Assembly (NCBI RefSeq): GCF_028583425.1
Contig: NC_072790.1
Span: forward strand, 13,312,552 to 13,376,551
DNA from: Eublepharis macularius
Taxonomy: Eukaryota > Chordata > Lepidosauria > Squamata > Eublepharidae
Length of the DNA stretch: 64,000 bases
Direction of reading: 5' to 3'
The notes under the pieces are model-generated. The model was not told the origin of the DNA and did not search any database. It saw nothing but the letters and a program-made list of their open reading frames with translations. Positions 42,876-63,083 of this stretch are shown in pieces; position 1 is the first letter of the stretch, and each line of letters starts with the position of its first letter. A program made the translations under genes and the position numbers.

Positions 42876-43689
42876 AATACTACTCCTAGTGACAGCTAAT
42901 AATCTATTCCAACTATTCATTGGATGAGAGGGGGTAGGAATCATATCCTTCCTGCTTCTTGGTTGATGATTCGCTTGACCCAATGCAAATTCATCTCCCT
43001 TACAAGCTGTAATCTACAACCGAATCAGTGACATCGGCCTAATCCTGGCTATGGCCTGATTTGCAACACATCTGAACACATGAAACATACAACAAATATT
43101 CTACCACCAAACTACCCCAACTCTCCCTCTTTTAGACCTAATCCTAGCAGCCACCGGAAGATCTGCTCAATTTGGGCTACACCCATGACTCTCAGCAGCC
43201 ATAGAGGGCCCCACACGAGTTTCTGCCCTACTCCACTCCAGCACAAGGGTTGTAGCCGGCATTTTTCTTCTCATCCGCCTAAACCCACTACTACAGACAA
43301 ATGAAATTGTTAACACAATCTGCCTGTGTTTAGGGACAATTACAACTACTTTTACAGCACTCTTTGCACTAACTCGAAATGACATTAAAAAAACCATTGC
43401 CTTCTCAACATCAAGCCAACTAGGCTTAATAATAGTAGCAATTGGACGAAACCAACCAGAACTAATATTCTTTCACATTTTAACCCATGCCGTCTTTAAA
43501 GCAATACTCTTCCTCTGCTCAGGCTCAATCATCCATAACCTTATAGACAAACAAGACATTCAAAAAATAGGAAGTGTACAAAAAACACAACCAATTACAA
43601 CCTTCTGCATAACCCTAACTGGTTACACCCTTTCTAGCTGGATTCTACTCAAACGACCTCATTATCGAATCACTCAGCACATTATATAC
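42876..43689 (+). pseudogene. ND5: NUMT: mitochondrial ND5, first part
   Basis: In the vertebrate mitochondrial code this reads as NADH dehydrogenase subunit 5 almost without interruption ([90 protein letters not shown]). TGA must be read as Trp, which proves mitochondrial origin. There is about one frame slip near 43625. It starts directly after a repeat unit of the Helitron core and is not functional in the nucleus. Confidence 0.95.
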
Positions 43690-44213
43690 CCCTTCACGGA
43701 CTGGGACCTGCATACCTGCAGGACCGCCTCTTCCATTACGTCCCCTGCAGGGTGTTGTGCTCTGCGGACAAGCAACTCCTGGTGGTCCCCGGCCCGAAGG
43801 ACATCTGTCTGGCCTCAACTGGGGCCAGGGCTTTTTCTGCCCTGGCCCTGGCCTGGTGAAATGCTCTCCCGCTGGAGATCCGGGCCCTGCGGGACCTGTT
43901 ACAATTTCGCAGGGCCTGTAAAACGGAGATGTTCCACCGGGCCTTCGGCTGAGTGCCAGCGGGTGTCCTCCTTCTTCCATCTAAGAGTACCACTTCTTCT
44001 GGGGCTGCCCTCAGCCATCTGCTATGCCCGTATCCAGACTCCCAATATTTGTTTAAATAGCCTGCTCCTGGACTATTTTAATGATTTTTAAAAAATTATT
44101 ATTGATTTTATGTTTTTGTGATTTTAATGTATTTTTTAATGTTGTCAGCTGTCCTGAGCCCATCTGTGGGGAGGGTGGGGTATAAATCGAATTAAATAAA
44201 TAAATAAATCATA
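43690..44213 (+). mobile_element. L2-like LINE 3' end inserted in the NUMT
   Basis: Blocks GGGACCTGCATACCTGCAGG, CTGGTGGTCCCCGGCCCGAA and TTCGCAGGGCCTGTAAAACG are followed by the 3' UTR (TGTCCTGAGCCCATCTGTGG) and a TAAATAAATAAAT tail. ND5 sequence resumes directly after. Only a very short duplication (ATAT) can be seen. Same family as 15480-16605. Confidence 0.85.
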
Positions 44214-44779
44214 TTCAAACATCTGAGCCCTTACAACACCACTAATCGCAACAGCCCTAACAGCTGCCTTCTGCCTATGAATCATCTTCTACATATAAAT
44301 AAATTCACCACAATATGCCTCAACCCTAAAACTTCTCGAAATATGTCCTAACCAAATTAACCCCCTAATAATTGCCTTGCAATTGGAAGCATAATTATAG
44401 GCCTATTAATTATATCCAAAATTCTACCCAACAAATCCCAAATTATATCCATGCCTACACCAACCAAACTCATAGCACTTCTAGTAACACTAACAGGATT
44501 ACTAACAGCTACAGAACTAGCAAATAAGACGACACTTACACAACAATTAAAAAAAACACCACATACCACTATAACCACTCAACTCGGATTCTTCAACACA
44601 CTAATCCATCAAAAATTTACAAACAACACAGTAAACACAGGACAACAAATCACCCTACAACTAAATAATCTCCTATGGTATGAAAAACTCAGCCCAAAAA
44701 TAATTTCTACTCTCAACACTAAGACCTCAAACAAAATATCAAATTTCCACAAAGGAATCATTAAAATATACCTAACAAT
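44214..44779 (+). pseudogene. ND5: NUMT: mitochondrial ND5, second part
   Basis: Continues ND5 (SNIWALTTPLIATALTAAFC, then a less conserved stretch to NFHKGIIKMYLT near the end, read in the mitochondrial code). It is interrupted by a BovB LINE after ACCTAACAAT at 44770-44779. Confidence 0.9.
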
Positions 44780-46387
44780 GGCTAAAACAAGACCAGGAGC
44801 TGACTGCAATACAGATCAGGAGTTGCTAATATCAAACATTAGAATAAAGCTGAAGAAAAACACTAAAAGAATCATAGTGCCAAAATACAATCAAAATAAT
44901 ATTCCTGAAGAATTTAAAGACCAGGTAAGGAACAGATTTGCAAAACTAAGTTTAATTTATTGTGAGCCAGAAGAACTATGGGCTGAAACCAGCGATATTA
45001 TCAAGGAAGAATGTGCAAAGACTATTCCTGTAGCCAAAAGAAAGGAGAAGCCTAAATGGATGACTGAGGAGACTCTTAAAATTGCTAAAGATGGATGAGA
45101 AGCAAAAGCAAAAGGCAACAGAAAGTGTCAAAACTGTAAATGCAGCTTTTCAGCGGCTTGCACGCAGAGACAAAGAAATCTATTATAATAACCAGCGCAA
45201 AGAAATAGAAGAGAACAACAAAAAAGGAAGAACAAGAGACTTGTTCCAAAAGATCTGAGAAATCAAAGGGAAATTCAAGCCACGGCTTGGGATATTGAAA
45301 GATCAACATGGAAATACAGTATCTGATCAGGACAAAATAAAGATGGAAACAATACACTGAAGAACTATACAAAAGAGATGGAAGGATGACAGATACTTCT
45401 GATGAAGAATATTTTGATGAAGAACCAGAAATCCTAGAAAGTAAAGTAAAAGCTGCACTCAAAGCAATTGAGAAAAACAAAGCACCTGGAGTAGTTGGAA
45501 TACCAACAGAGCTATTTCAAGCCACAGAAATGGAGTCCATCAGAATCTTAACAAGAATATGTCAACAAATATGGAAAACAAAACAATGGCCCACAGACCG
45601 GAAACGCTCATTCTACATTCCAATCCCCAAAAAAGGGGATGCCAAGGAGAGCAGCAACTATCCGACAATCGTGTTAATTTCCCATGCAAGCAAAGTGATG
45701 ACCAAAATTATACAGCAAATACTCTTACCATATGAACAACAACGTATTGGCGATTACTCGCTTTTTCTACACTAAGGGAAATTAATATATCCCAGCAGCC
45801 CTTAAAGTGTTTAATCATAAAATTAGTGCTAAACTTCTCTATGGCATTCCAATATGGATCACAGCCTTTAATAAAGAAGCCTTTAATAAAGAAGCCGAGA
45901 GGTCTGCATTTGCTTTGATTAAACAAAGACTTGTAGATATTGAGATGCAAGAACTTAGGAGCCTCGCCTCTGGTAGATGTTCCCCTATGAGATGGGGGAT
46001 TTCCTCTAATGGTTCTTTGGCAGAGTATTTTTCTGGTTTGACTTCCCCTCACCTTCAGAGAGCATTTATGTTAGCACGCTTTAATGTTCTTCCTTCTGCG
46101 GTACTCCATGGGAGGTTTAAGAAAATTCCTTACTCCACAAGGTATTGTGCCTGTGGCTTGAGGGATATAGAAAGTACTGAACATGTTATCCTGTACTGCT
46201 TATTGTATTGTGATATCTGCACCATTTATCTAGAACCTTTGCTTCAAAATCATGAAGGTTAGTTGGACAACAGTAAGGCATGCCTTTTACTGTCCACACA
46301 TAACCACGGGATCATTGAGTCTGTGGCTAAATTTCTTTGTTGTGCATTGAAAAGGAGAAGAATGGTTTAAATGATGGGGCAAGAGAT

Positions 46388-46418
<31 letters not shown>

Positions 46419-47666
46419 CTCCTTGCTGACTGTGCATATGTATGTCCTGTTACGCCAATAAAGGTATTCGATTCGATTCGAATTCGACTCTTACCATATA
46501 TGGAACGAGAAATGCCAGATGTTAAAGCTGGATTCAGAAATGGAAGAGGCACCAGAGACCACATTGCAAATTTACGATGGCTAATGGAACACACCAGGGA
46601 ATTTCAGAAGAAAATCAGCCTGTATTTTATAGATTACAGCAAAGGTTTGACTGTGGGGATCATGAAAAGCTATGGAGAGTCTTAAAAGAAACGGGAGTTT
46701 CACAACATCTGATTGTTTTGATGCGCAACCTGTACTCTGGACAAGAGGCTACTGTCAGGACAGAATATGGGGAAACAGAATGGTTTCCAATTGGCAAAGG
46801 TGTCAGACAAGGATGTATATTATCTCCCTACCTGTTCAACCTCTATGCAGAGTATATCATAAAGAAAGCTGGATTAGATCTAAAAGAAGGTGGAGTGAAA
46901 ATTAGAGGGAGGAACATTAACAATTTGAGATATGCAGATGACACCACATTACTAGCAGAAAATAGTGAAAACTTGAAATAACTATTGATGAAGGTTAAAG
47001 GAGAAAGCGCCAAAGCAGGATTACAACTGAACATCACAATAACACAATTTTAAAGTTTACAATGAGGAAATTGAAGTTGTTCAAGATTTTCTATTCCTTG
47101 GCTCAATCATCAACTAACAGGGGGACTGCAATAAAGAAATCAGAAGAAGACTGAGATTTGGAAGAGCAGCTGTGAGGGAGCTAGATAAGATCCTTAAAGA
47201 TAAAGATGTCTCTCTGGGAACCAAGATCAAGATAATCCAAACTATGGTATTCCCCATTGCCATGTATGGATGTGAAAGTTGGATGGTAAAGAAAGCTGAC
47301 AAGAAGAAAATGGATTCATCTGAAATGTGGTGCTGGAGGAGAGTTTTGCGGATACCACGGACAGCAAAAAAGATTAAATCAAGCCTGAATTCTCCCTAGA
47401 AGCTAAAATGACAAAACTGAAGCTATCGTACTTTGGTCACATCATGAGAAGACAAGATTCTCTGGAAAAGTCAATAATGCTAGGAAAAGTGGAAGGCAGC
47501 AGGAAAAGAGGAAGACCTAAAAGGAGATTGCTTAACTCAATAAAAGAAGCCCCGTCCTCCAGTTTGCAGGATCTGAGCAAGTCTGTTAAAGATAGAACGT
47601 TTTTGAGGTCTTTCATTCATAGGGTCGCCATAGGTCGGAGACAACTTGACGGCACATAACACACAC
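44780..47666 (+). mobile_element. RTE/BovB LINE, 5'-truncated, inserted in the NUMT
   Basis: It begins within the endonuclease (KTRPGADCNTDQELL) and continues through the linker region to the reverse transcriptase (MPDVKAGFRNGRGTRDHIAN, GKGVRQGCILSPYLFNLYAE, active site RYADDTTLLAE near 46927) and the 3' end GACGGCACATAACACACAC. The target duplication ACCTAACAAT (44770-44779 and 47667-47676) is exact over 10 bp. It carries stops and a nested LINE (45734-46486), so it is inactive. Confidence 0.93.
45734..46486 (+). mobile_element. Unclassified non-LTR element nested in BovB
   Basis: A 753-bp insertion with an exact 13-bp duplication ACTCTTACCATAT (45721-45733 and 46487-46499). An open frame at 45807-46262 (ISAKLLYGIPIW, LQRAFMLARFNVLPSAVLHG) ends in a CxC...HxxxxC zinc-knuckle-like block (CACGLRDIESTEHVILYC), as at the end of several LINE reverse transcriptases. 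A GTT repeat lies at 46388-46417. The tail is AATAAAGGTATTCGATTCGA, i.e. tandem ATTCG. The clade is not certain; the jockey/CR1 group is my best guess. Confidence 0.75.
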
Positions 47667-47735
47667 ACCTAACAATATTTGCTACACTTACCATTCTATT
47701 AATATTATGAACAAAACTATATACAATGCGAAGAG
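47667..47735 (+). pseudogene. ND5: NUMT: end of ND5
   Basis: After the second duplication copy, the sequence resumes with FATLTILL (mitochondrial code) and reaches the ND5 C-terminus. The exact stop is not clear by eye. It completes a colinear ND5-ND6-tRNA-Glu block. Confidence 0.75.
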
Positions 47736-48232
47736 CACCACATGCCATTCCTCAGGTCAGCTTTAACACCACAAACAATGCTAACAACAACCCACAACCA
47801 GATAATAACAATACTGGCCCACCAGAAGACTACAATAACAACACCTCACTGAAATCTACCCGAACATCATACAAGCCTGGCCCGTCAACACTTAACCCAT
47901 CCATCACCCCCTCCCTCCCAAATATAACACCAAACGCAAAAAACAAGTTCCCATAGCCAACTACATAAACAACCACCGAAAAATCACCTCATGTGTCAGT
48001 ATAGGCCTCCACAGACAAAGCAATAGAATACGCAAACACAACTAACATTCCACCCAAATAGATTAAAAACAAAACTAAAGAAACGAATGAACACCCAAAT
48101 TCAACCAAAATGCCACACCCCGCGGCAGCTACCAACACCAACCCAACCCCACCCCCCACAAAGTGACGGATTAGAAGCAACTCCAACAGCCCCTAAAATA
48201 AAACGCAACAACAAAAACACAATATAAGACAT
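47736..48232 (-). pseudogene. ND6: NUMT: mitochondrial ND6
   Basis: The minus strand from ATG at 48232 reads as ND6 in the mitochondrial code. The clearest block is [40 protein letters not shown] and EAYTDT at 47989-48130. Opposite orientation to ND5, as in vertebrate mitochondrial genomes. The 3' boundary is approximate. Confidence 0.9.
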
Positions 48233-48233
48233 A

Positions 48234-48300
48234 GTTATAATCTGGCCTTACCCAGAATTTGTGGTCTGAAAAACCACCGTTGTAATTCAACTATAAAAAC
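48234..48300 (-). pseudogene. NUMT: mitochondrial tRNA-Glu
   Basis: On the minus strand GTTTTTATAGTTGAATTACA is followed by the anticodon loop with TTC and the 3' half. It stands directly upstream of ND6, as expected for tRNA-Glu. The next bases (ATG at 48302) may be the first codon of cytochrome b, after which the Helitron repeat resumes. Confidence 0.85.
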
Positions 48301-48304
48301 TATG

Positions 48305-48577
48305 TGCATTGCCTCCTGCTCTGCTCCTGATCCTAGCTGGGTGCAGGGCGGGGGGGCATTGCCACCTATTCCGCTTGGGATCCCAGCTGGGTGAAGGCAG
48401 GGGGCAGGCATTGCTGCCTGCTCAGCACCTGATTTTGGCCTGGACTTTCCACCACGGCATGCTCTGTGGAGTTCTGGCTGCCTCAGCTGGGCTTCCCTCC
48501 ACAGCAGCGCCCTCTGGAGGTGCACCAGCTTAGGAAGTGAGTCATCTTGAATATGCTTAGCTTTTTATATAGTAGGA
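48305..48577 (-). mobile_element. Right part of the Helitron: core repeats and 5' terminus
   Basis: About two and a half repeat units (GCATTGCCTCCTGCTCTGCT) are followed by the unique 5' region (complement ATTCAAGATGACTCACTTCC, GGAGGGAAGCCCAGCTGAGG) and the TCCTACTATATAAAAAG end at 48577. Confidence 0.8.
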
Positions 48578-48754
48578 TTTTGTGAATATTTATTGGATAC
48601 ATTGAAATATTGTGTGTACATTGTTATAGTTGATATTTATAGTTGTTATTTTATTCACATATTAGCACTGGGCACTTTATTAATCTAAGATTTGGTATAT
48701 TTTTGCTATCCGCAGAAGATCTTGTATCTTCAGCCTCCTACCTTGACATGGCTG

Positions 48755-49070
48755 ATCTGGCCCTCTGGATCTATGCAATGGCAACATCAAGGCTGGACTA
48801 CTGCAATGCACTCTGAAAGTCAAGTTGGAGACTCCCAGCTGGTGCAGAACATCACAGCTTGTTTAATATCAGGAGTTAGGGGGGGCAGCATGCTTCATAT
48901 TTTGCAGTCACTTCATTGGCTTCCCATCAGTTACCTAACTCAATTCAAGGTGTTAATTATCACACTATCTATTATTTTACTCTCTTTTCCTCTTTCAAGG
49001 CGAACTCTCTTTGATTTTTCATTAATTTATCTTTGAGGTTTTTTATCCATATGATAGTGTAGACAGCCTC
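48755..49070 (+). mobile_element. L2-like LINE fragment
   Basis: GGCAACATCAAGGCTGGACT, TACTGCAATGCACTCTGA and CTTCATTGGCTTCCCATCAG are the LDYCN and LHWLPI region of an L2-like reverse transcriptase. Heavily decayed. Confidence 0.55.
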
Positions 49071-51517
49071 AACTGTGGATTTCTACCTGTAATGCCATGT
49101 AATATGATACAGAGAGTAAAAAAGTTTGTTGCAGCAAGACTATGGTCTGACTTGTGTTTAAATACAAGTGTTTAAACACAATGGCTCATCTTGTTCTTAA
49201 TTTTTCAGCTGTGCTTGTGGAAATAAATAAATTCATTACTTCTTAAGAGTTCTAAACTGAATTTTCCTCTTCATGAAAGAGGGATTGATTTGAAACTGAC
49301 TCAAATTCTTAAAAAGAATAGAAATGGGTTGCCAGATTTCAGGGAGAAATTCAGCAAAGTAGAATTAAGAGACTTCTACTTACAACCCTAGGACTCTTGT
49401 ATGTGCAAGACTGCCTCTCCCCCTATGCTCCACCATGGCAGGTTTGCTCATCTGATCAGGACAGATTCCACCCTGCAGTTGGGTAAAATCAACAGCTTCT
49501 TGCACATGTGCAAGAAGCCCCCATCTTATGGCATGTGCTGCTTGAGGAACTTGGCCCAGAGAGATGACTTGGTAAAGGGATTGGGACTGTAGAGTATATT
49601 ACTGGGTATTGCCTGCTGATGTAGATATGCTCTTAATAGGTCATTTTGTGTTGCTATGTCATGTTTAATTATTTATGCTTTTCCAAGCAATGTTGCACCT
49701 CCGTGTTCGGATTATGCTTATTTTGAAATTTCTGCAACCTATACCCTATTGCATTTATTCACTGAATGTCCTAGCTGTTGATCATATTGACTTGCACTAT
49801 GTAATCCGCCTTGGGTCTCAGCGAGAAATGCAGTCACCAAATAAATAAATTAAAAGTTAAATTAAAAATTTGTGGGGTGGGGGAAGTGAACTTTATGGCC
49901 GAGAGGGGATCTGACCCTGGGTCTGCCAGCTGTTAGCACAACACAGGGATCACCCCCACCCAGCGGGCTCAGCTACCACTCGGGCCTCCCGTCCAGTGTT
50001 CCCTCTAAGGTGTGCAGTGTTGTGAGCTAAAAATCTACTTTGTGAGCTGAAATAACAACTTTCATTAAAGTTTTGAGTGCACCTCTTTTTTAAAAAATAT
50101 ATATTTCATTCTACAAACATACAAAACATACAAACAAACTACAAACTAATTTGTATTGTTTCTTGCTTAGAAGTGACAATTCAAGCAGTTATTCAAACAT
50201 GGATTCTAAATATCAAACTAAATTACTCTGCAGTGGGAGTGGGGGGCCACCTGAGAGTTAACACCTGTGAGCTACAGCCGAGAATCTGTGAGTGGTCAGA
50301 ATCTGTGAGCAATTGCTCACGTGCTCACATTAGTGGGAACACTGCTCCCGTCTCAGAATCCATCACTGGTTGGCTACTATGCTTAAGGGAGAAAGGATGA
50401 GGCCCTTTCCCCGAGCAGTGCACAGATTCTCTACCGCTTCCCTCACCCTGTTCCTCCCACTGCTGCTTCTGGGAAGGAGCCACCTTCAAGCCCTGGCCCA
50501 CACAGAGCGCCACCCACTGGGACAAGGCTGCTTACCGCTCCGGCCCCATTTTGAGTCGGGAGGAACGTCGCCTGTATAGCCAAGGGGGCCACAGACGACT
50601 CCCAGAGGTAGCAGGAAGGAATTCTAAATTTGTTGCATGTGTTGTTATGCGAGTTGCCTTGGGAACACAACCCTGAAAGGGGGAGGAGCGTAAATATTTA
50701 AATAAATAAAAAACTAAGGCTTGGATCCAACAAGCGGTTTCTGCGGATGCCCATGGGGCACAGCTTTCTTGCCTTCCGGCTCCCACAGCAGCCATCCCCC
50801 ATGAAGCCGTTTGAGCTGCCGTGGGAAGGGGGAAGGAGATAAAAGGACCACTGCAGAGGCAGAAATCCTTTCACCTGCAGGAACATCCCAGTCGAAACGT
50901 CCATGTGCTGTTGTTGGTGGTAATAGTAGTGCAGGCCTCCATCTTGAAAAGCTCGAGGAAGTCAAAACCATCCAAAGATCGAGGACATGTCCTATTCACA
51001 TGCCAGAAGGAAATGCATCACAACACAGCAGGCACTGCAGAAAGAAAATCCCTCTCATTTGTCGACCACAGTATTGTTACTGCTGAGCACCTTTGTCCTG
51101 AAAAGTGCTGCTCCAAGCCATGTGACTAGGCCATGGCTGAACAGCCAACAATCACCTGTGACTTTGCAATAGCCGGGGGGGGGGGCACTAGCTGCCTGGG
51201 ATCCCTGCCCTCTGGCCTGGGCCAGGACAATGTCAAACACTCTGGCAGCACTGAGAGAGCAGGAAGGATTGTTGGAGGAAGGCTATCGTGTCAAACAGAC
51301 AGGGTACAAATGTGTGTGCCGTGAAGCGTGCTCTTGCAGGTGAGGAAGAGTGAACACCCCCGGGAACTCCTGTTACTGGCAAACTCTTAAGACTTAAGCC
51401 TGTGTCATGTTTTAAAGGTGGAGTCAATCCAGTGGGGTTTCGGTCAAAAGTGGAGCAGGTTGCTGCAAGCCTTTCTTCCGGGAAGCATTACAGGCTTTAT
51501 GGCTTAGCCATAGATGG
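49071..51517. other. Intergenic, mostly unassigned
   Basis: A LINE tail lies at about 49770-49870 (TGTAATCCGCCTTGGGTCTC, AAATAAATAAATT). No gene or clear element was seen otherwise. Several open frames at 50.3-51.3 kb on both strands match nothing known to me and overlap each other. Confidence 0.35.
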
Positions 51518-51857
51518 CAGGGCTTTTTTTCAGCTGGAACGTGGTGGAACAGAGTTCCGGAACCTCTTGAAAATCGTCACTTGACCGGTGGCCCCACTCC
51601 CTGCTCTCCAGACAGAGGGGAGTTTAGATAGCCCTCCGCGCCGCTGTGACACCATTTTTTTCAAGGGCGAGTTAAATTTTTAAAAACTCCCTTGTTCCAG
51701 TTGACCCAAAGTGATGTCATTGTGCGGTCCTGGGAGCGTGCACGCACTTTGCGCACGTACATATGGTACCAGGGGCACCACCTTCCGCCAAAAGTTGCCC
51801 CCTCTGCTGTCAACCCACTGAATTCCACCACCTCTTTTCCCAGAAAAAAAAGCCCTG
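51518..51857. mobile_element. Palindromic hAT MITE, copy 6
   Basis: Ends CAGGGCTTTTTTTC and complement. Flanking 8-mers ATAGATGG and ATGGATGG match at 7 of 8. It has the long interior also found in copy 3 (TGACCCAAAGTGATGTCATT), and the palindrome has been partly lost. Confidence 0.83.
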
Positions 51858-53011
51858 ATGGATGGAATACCTTATCAGATGAATTGGTTGACGTTATCAA
51901 AAATAATCGGTACCTTTGGCTTCGCTGGTACCTTCAGAGAATTTTATCACAGGTAAGTGACGGGGGATTGACAAAATTCAGAATAACTTGATGCATGTTT
52001 TCCAGATATCCCATTAGAATTTTTTTTTTTTATTAGAGAACATGAAAGTTTCCTCTTCCAGGACAGTTACACAATTCTCTCTTTATTAGGTCATTTATAG
52101 GAATATGTGGAAGTTTGTACAAGCATATACAGCAAAATGATTGGTGTGGTGTGTTTCTGAAATCAGTCATCTGATTTGTTCTAGAACTCCTCGTATCCCT
52201 TGATGCTGGTAGCATGGACAATTCCCCAGCAGAAGGCCGACATGCATCATTCTGCATTGTAACTACAGTAGGCTTTCGAAACATGCACATTAATACTGTA
52301 GCAAATTTTGGCTATCTAACAGACATAAAAAGGGTTATTCCTGATATGAAAGTCTGAAAATCTGCATAAATATATAGTGTAAAATTAAATTAACATACTT
52401 TCCTTTTTTTATTCAACTAGAAGTATTAAGAATGCCCACATAATTCATATACACATATATATATTATTTATGTTTTGTTAATTATTCAAATATTCTGTAT
52501 CATACACTGACTCCGTATTTAGCAGTAAGAGAAAGACGGTGAGTCATAAAATATGTACTGAAGTCAAAACTGGGTGTTAACCACATGCAAACAGGTTTTT
52601 GTTTACTACAGTTGTTAATGTAGCCACAGGAATGTGAATCTCTACAATATTGTGATTGCATGTGTATAAATACTTTACATTTTCACAGTTACAAATTCCC
52701 CCCCAACAGATATTAAACACATTTTAAGAGACAATGAACTGTAGTAATTTGGAGTGGCTTTAAGTGGATCCAAACTATAACTGTTACAGGGAATGTAAAC
52801 ATTCGTTAAAGTGCCTACGATACAATGCCTTCACTTGTTAGCATACTATTAGTCCAGACCTACGCAGGTCTACTTGGAAGTAAGACCACTGAATTCAATG
52901 GGATTTACTGCCAATTACGCATGCATGGGATTGCAGCCTAAGTAGATTCGGCCCACGGGCAGTCTTCTGACCACCTACGGCAATCATTTCAGCAGCATTT
53001 TTCAGAATAAC

Positions 53012-53461
53012 GGCCATTTCCACACACGTTGAATAATGCACTTTCAATGCACTTTAGCAATCCTTTGGAAGTGGATTTTTTGTTCCACACATGGGCCGTT
53101 TCCACATGCTGTTAAAGAGACGGTCTACTTACTGAAGGCTGGCGTTTTTTTCCACAGATTCCAGATGCCTCCGATTTCAAAGCAGAAGCAGGCCGTTTGT
53201 CTTGCGTCTAATCAGCGTCCTTGATCCGGCACAGGAAAGCGCGGGAAATCCCGGTCTCAGAAAAGACGCTGATTAGACGCAAGACAAGCTGCCTGCTTCC
53301 GCTTTGAAATCGGAGGCATCTGGAATCTGTGGGAAAAAACGCCAGCCTTCAGTCAGTAGACCGTCTCTTTAACAGCATGTGGAAACGGCCATGGAAAAGC
53401 AGTTCCAAATGTTGACTAAAGAGTATTGAAAGTGGATTATCCAACGTGTGTGGAAGCAACC
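53012..53461. mobile_element. Palindromic MITE split by a second palindrome
   Basis: Outer arms GGCCATTTCCACACACGTTG and CCAACGTGTGTGGAAG belong to the family at 17064-17203. A second hairpin element is inserted in its middle at 53094-53390. Both would lie in the PLCB4 3' UTR. Confidence 0.75.
53094..53390. mobile_element. Palindromic MITE, GGCC termini, nested
   Basis: A 297-bp near-complete inverted repeat (GGCCGTTTCCACATGCTGTT ... complement) with 3-bp duplication ATG at 53091-53093 and 53391-53393. Long arms and a short centre. Termini as at 2647-2838 and 61557-61708. Confidence 0.8.
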
Positions 53462-54145
53462 ATCAACTTCATTTAGGCCATACGAACCTCATACAGCACT
53501 TTCTGATGATCTAATTTTTTACACGACGTGATTCTCTACTGCATTGATTTTACAGGTGGTGTTTATGTAAAGTTAATTTTACTTTGCTACCGTTCCACAT
53601 TGTCATGATTAAAAAAAAATGACAAGAAGACTTCCCTCTACGAAGATGTTTATGGTGTCGAATTCATTACAAGCTCTGTTTTTTTAAAAAAATTAAAAGA
53701 TGGTGCTCTTGTGACACAGGGCTGAATGTTACAAGAAACCCACTTGGCTCTCAAAAGGCAAGGAAGCCCAGGCAAAGCATAATAATAAAAAAAGAATACC
53801 AACACAAGAACAGACAAGTGTGAACGATTTTACAACAGAAAGTACAGGTGACTCTTATCCCATTCTGTGTGGATGAACCCAATACAAACAACCATCTCAT
53901 TAAAAGGGGAGCTGGACAGTATTTTAAAATCCTGCTCCCCTTAGAAGCAGCATGGCTTATAGTGGCAAAAATAACATAAAAAGACCACATGTTGCAAAGA
54001 ACTCAGAGCTCATAGTGAGTGATCGGCTGCTACACTTGACACCATGGACAGAGAGAGAGAGAGAGAGAGGAGAGGCGGCCACCTTCCAATCCTCAGAGCT
54101 TTGGAAATACAGGAGAGTTGGATTTTCAGTTTGTGTGCTGGAGCT

Positions 54146-62891
<8,746 letters not shown>

Positions 62892-63083
62892 CTACAAAAG
62901 ATAGTTTGATGCTATCATATCTGCTTGCTTTAAAAATAAAAATCTGAGTGAGAAGAGGATAATTTAAACTTTAGTCTTATGTTATGTTACTAATGATGGC
63001 TGGTTGGTGAAAACAACTCAAGTCTCTTTCATCTTCAGAAGATGAAAGTGGCTCTTCAGAGCCACCCAATCACTATTCTAATA

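Larger units (their letters stand above)
41022..48577 (-). mobile_element. Helitron with tandem-repeat core, heavily invaded
   Basis: On the minus strand it starts TCCTACTATATAAAAAGC at 48577 and ends CTAG at 41025-41022. The flanks are A on the 5' side and T on the 3' side, the A/T insertion typical of Helitrons. A decayed hairpin lies just inside the 3' end, better preserved in the related end at 35679. The core is a minisatellite of about 50-bp units (41100-42875 and 48305-48435). No Rep/helicase frame is seen, so it is non-autonomous. A mitochondrial segment, three LINE pieces and a 112-bp palindrome lie inside it. Confidence 0.8.
52060..54145 (-). other. PLCB4: Probable PLCB4 3' UTR
   Basis: Downstream of the PLCB4 stop on the minus strand. 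The first strong poly(A) signal at the far end is AATAAA at 52087-52082. A nested pair of palindromic MITEs lies inside (53012-53461). The UTR end is inference from the hexamer. Confidence 0.5.

Noticed and set aside
41035-42983. Two long overlapping minus-strand open frames (345 and 360 codons)
   Set aside because: They are a by-product of a stop-free minisatellite of about 50 bp whose frame rotates; no domain, no start context, no homology.
44451-45098. 215-codon plus-strand frame at 44.5-45.1 kb as a single gene
   Set aside because: It fuses out-of-frame mitochondrial ND5 sequence with BovB sequence across an insertion junction.
46388-46417. CAA/GTT repeat read as a polyglutamine or polycysteine stretch
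   Set aside because: It is a simple microsatellite in the 3' region of a nested LINE, not a coding repeat.
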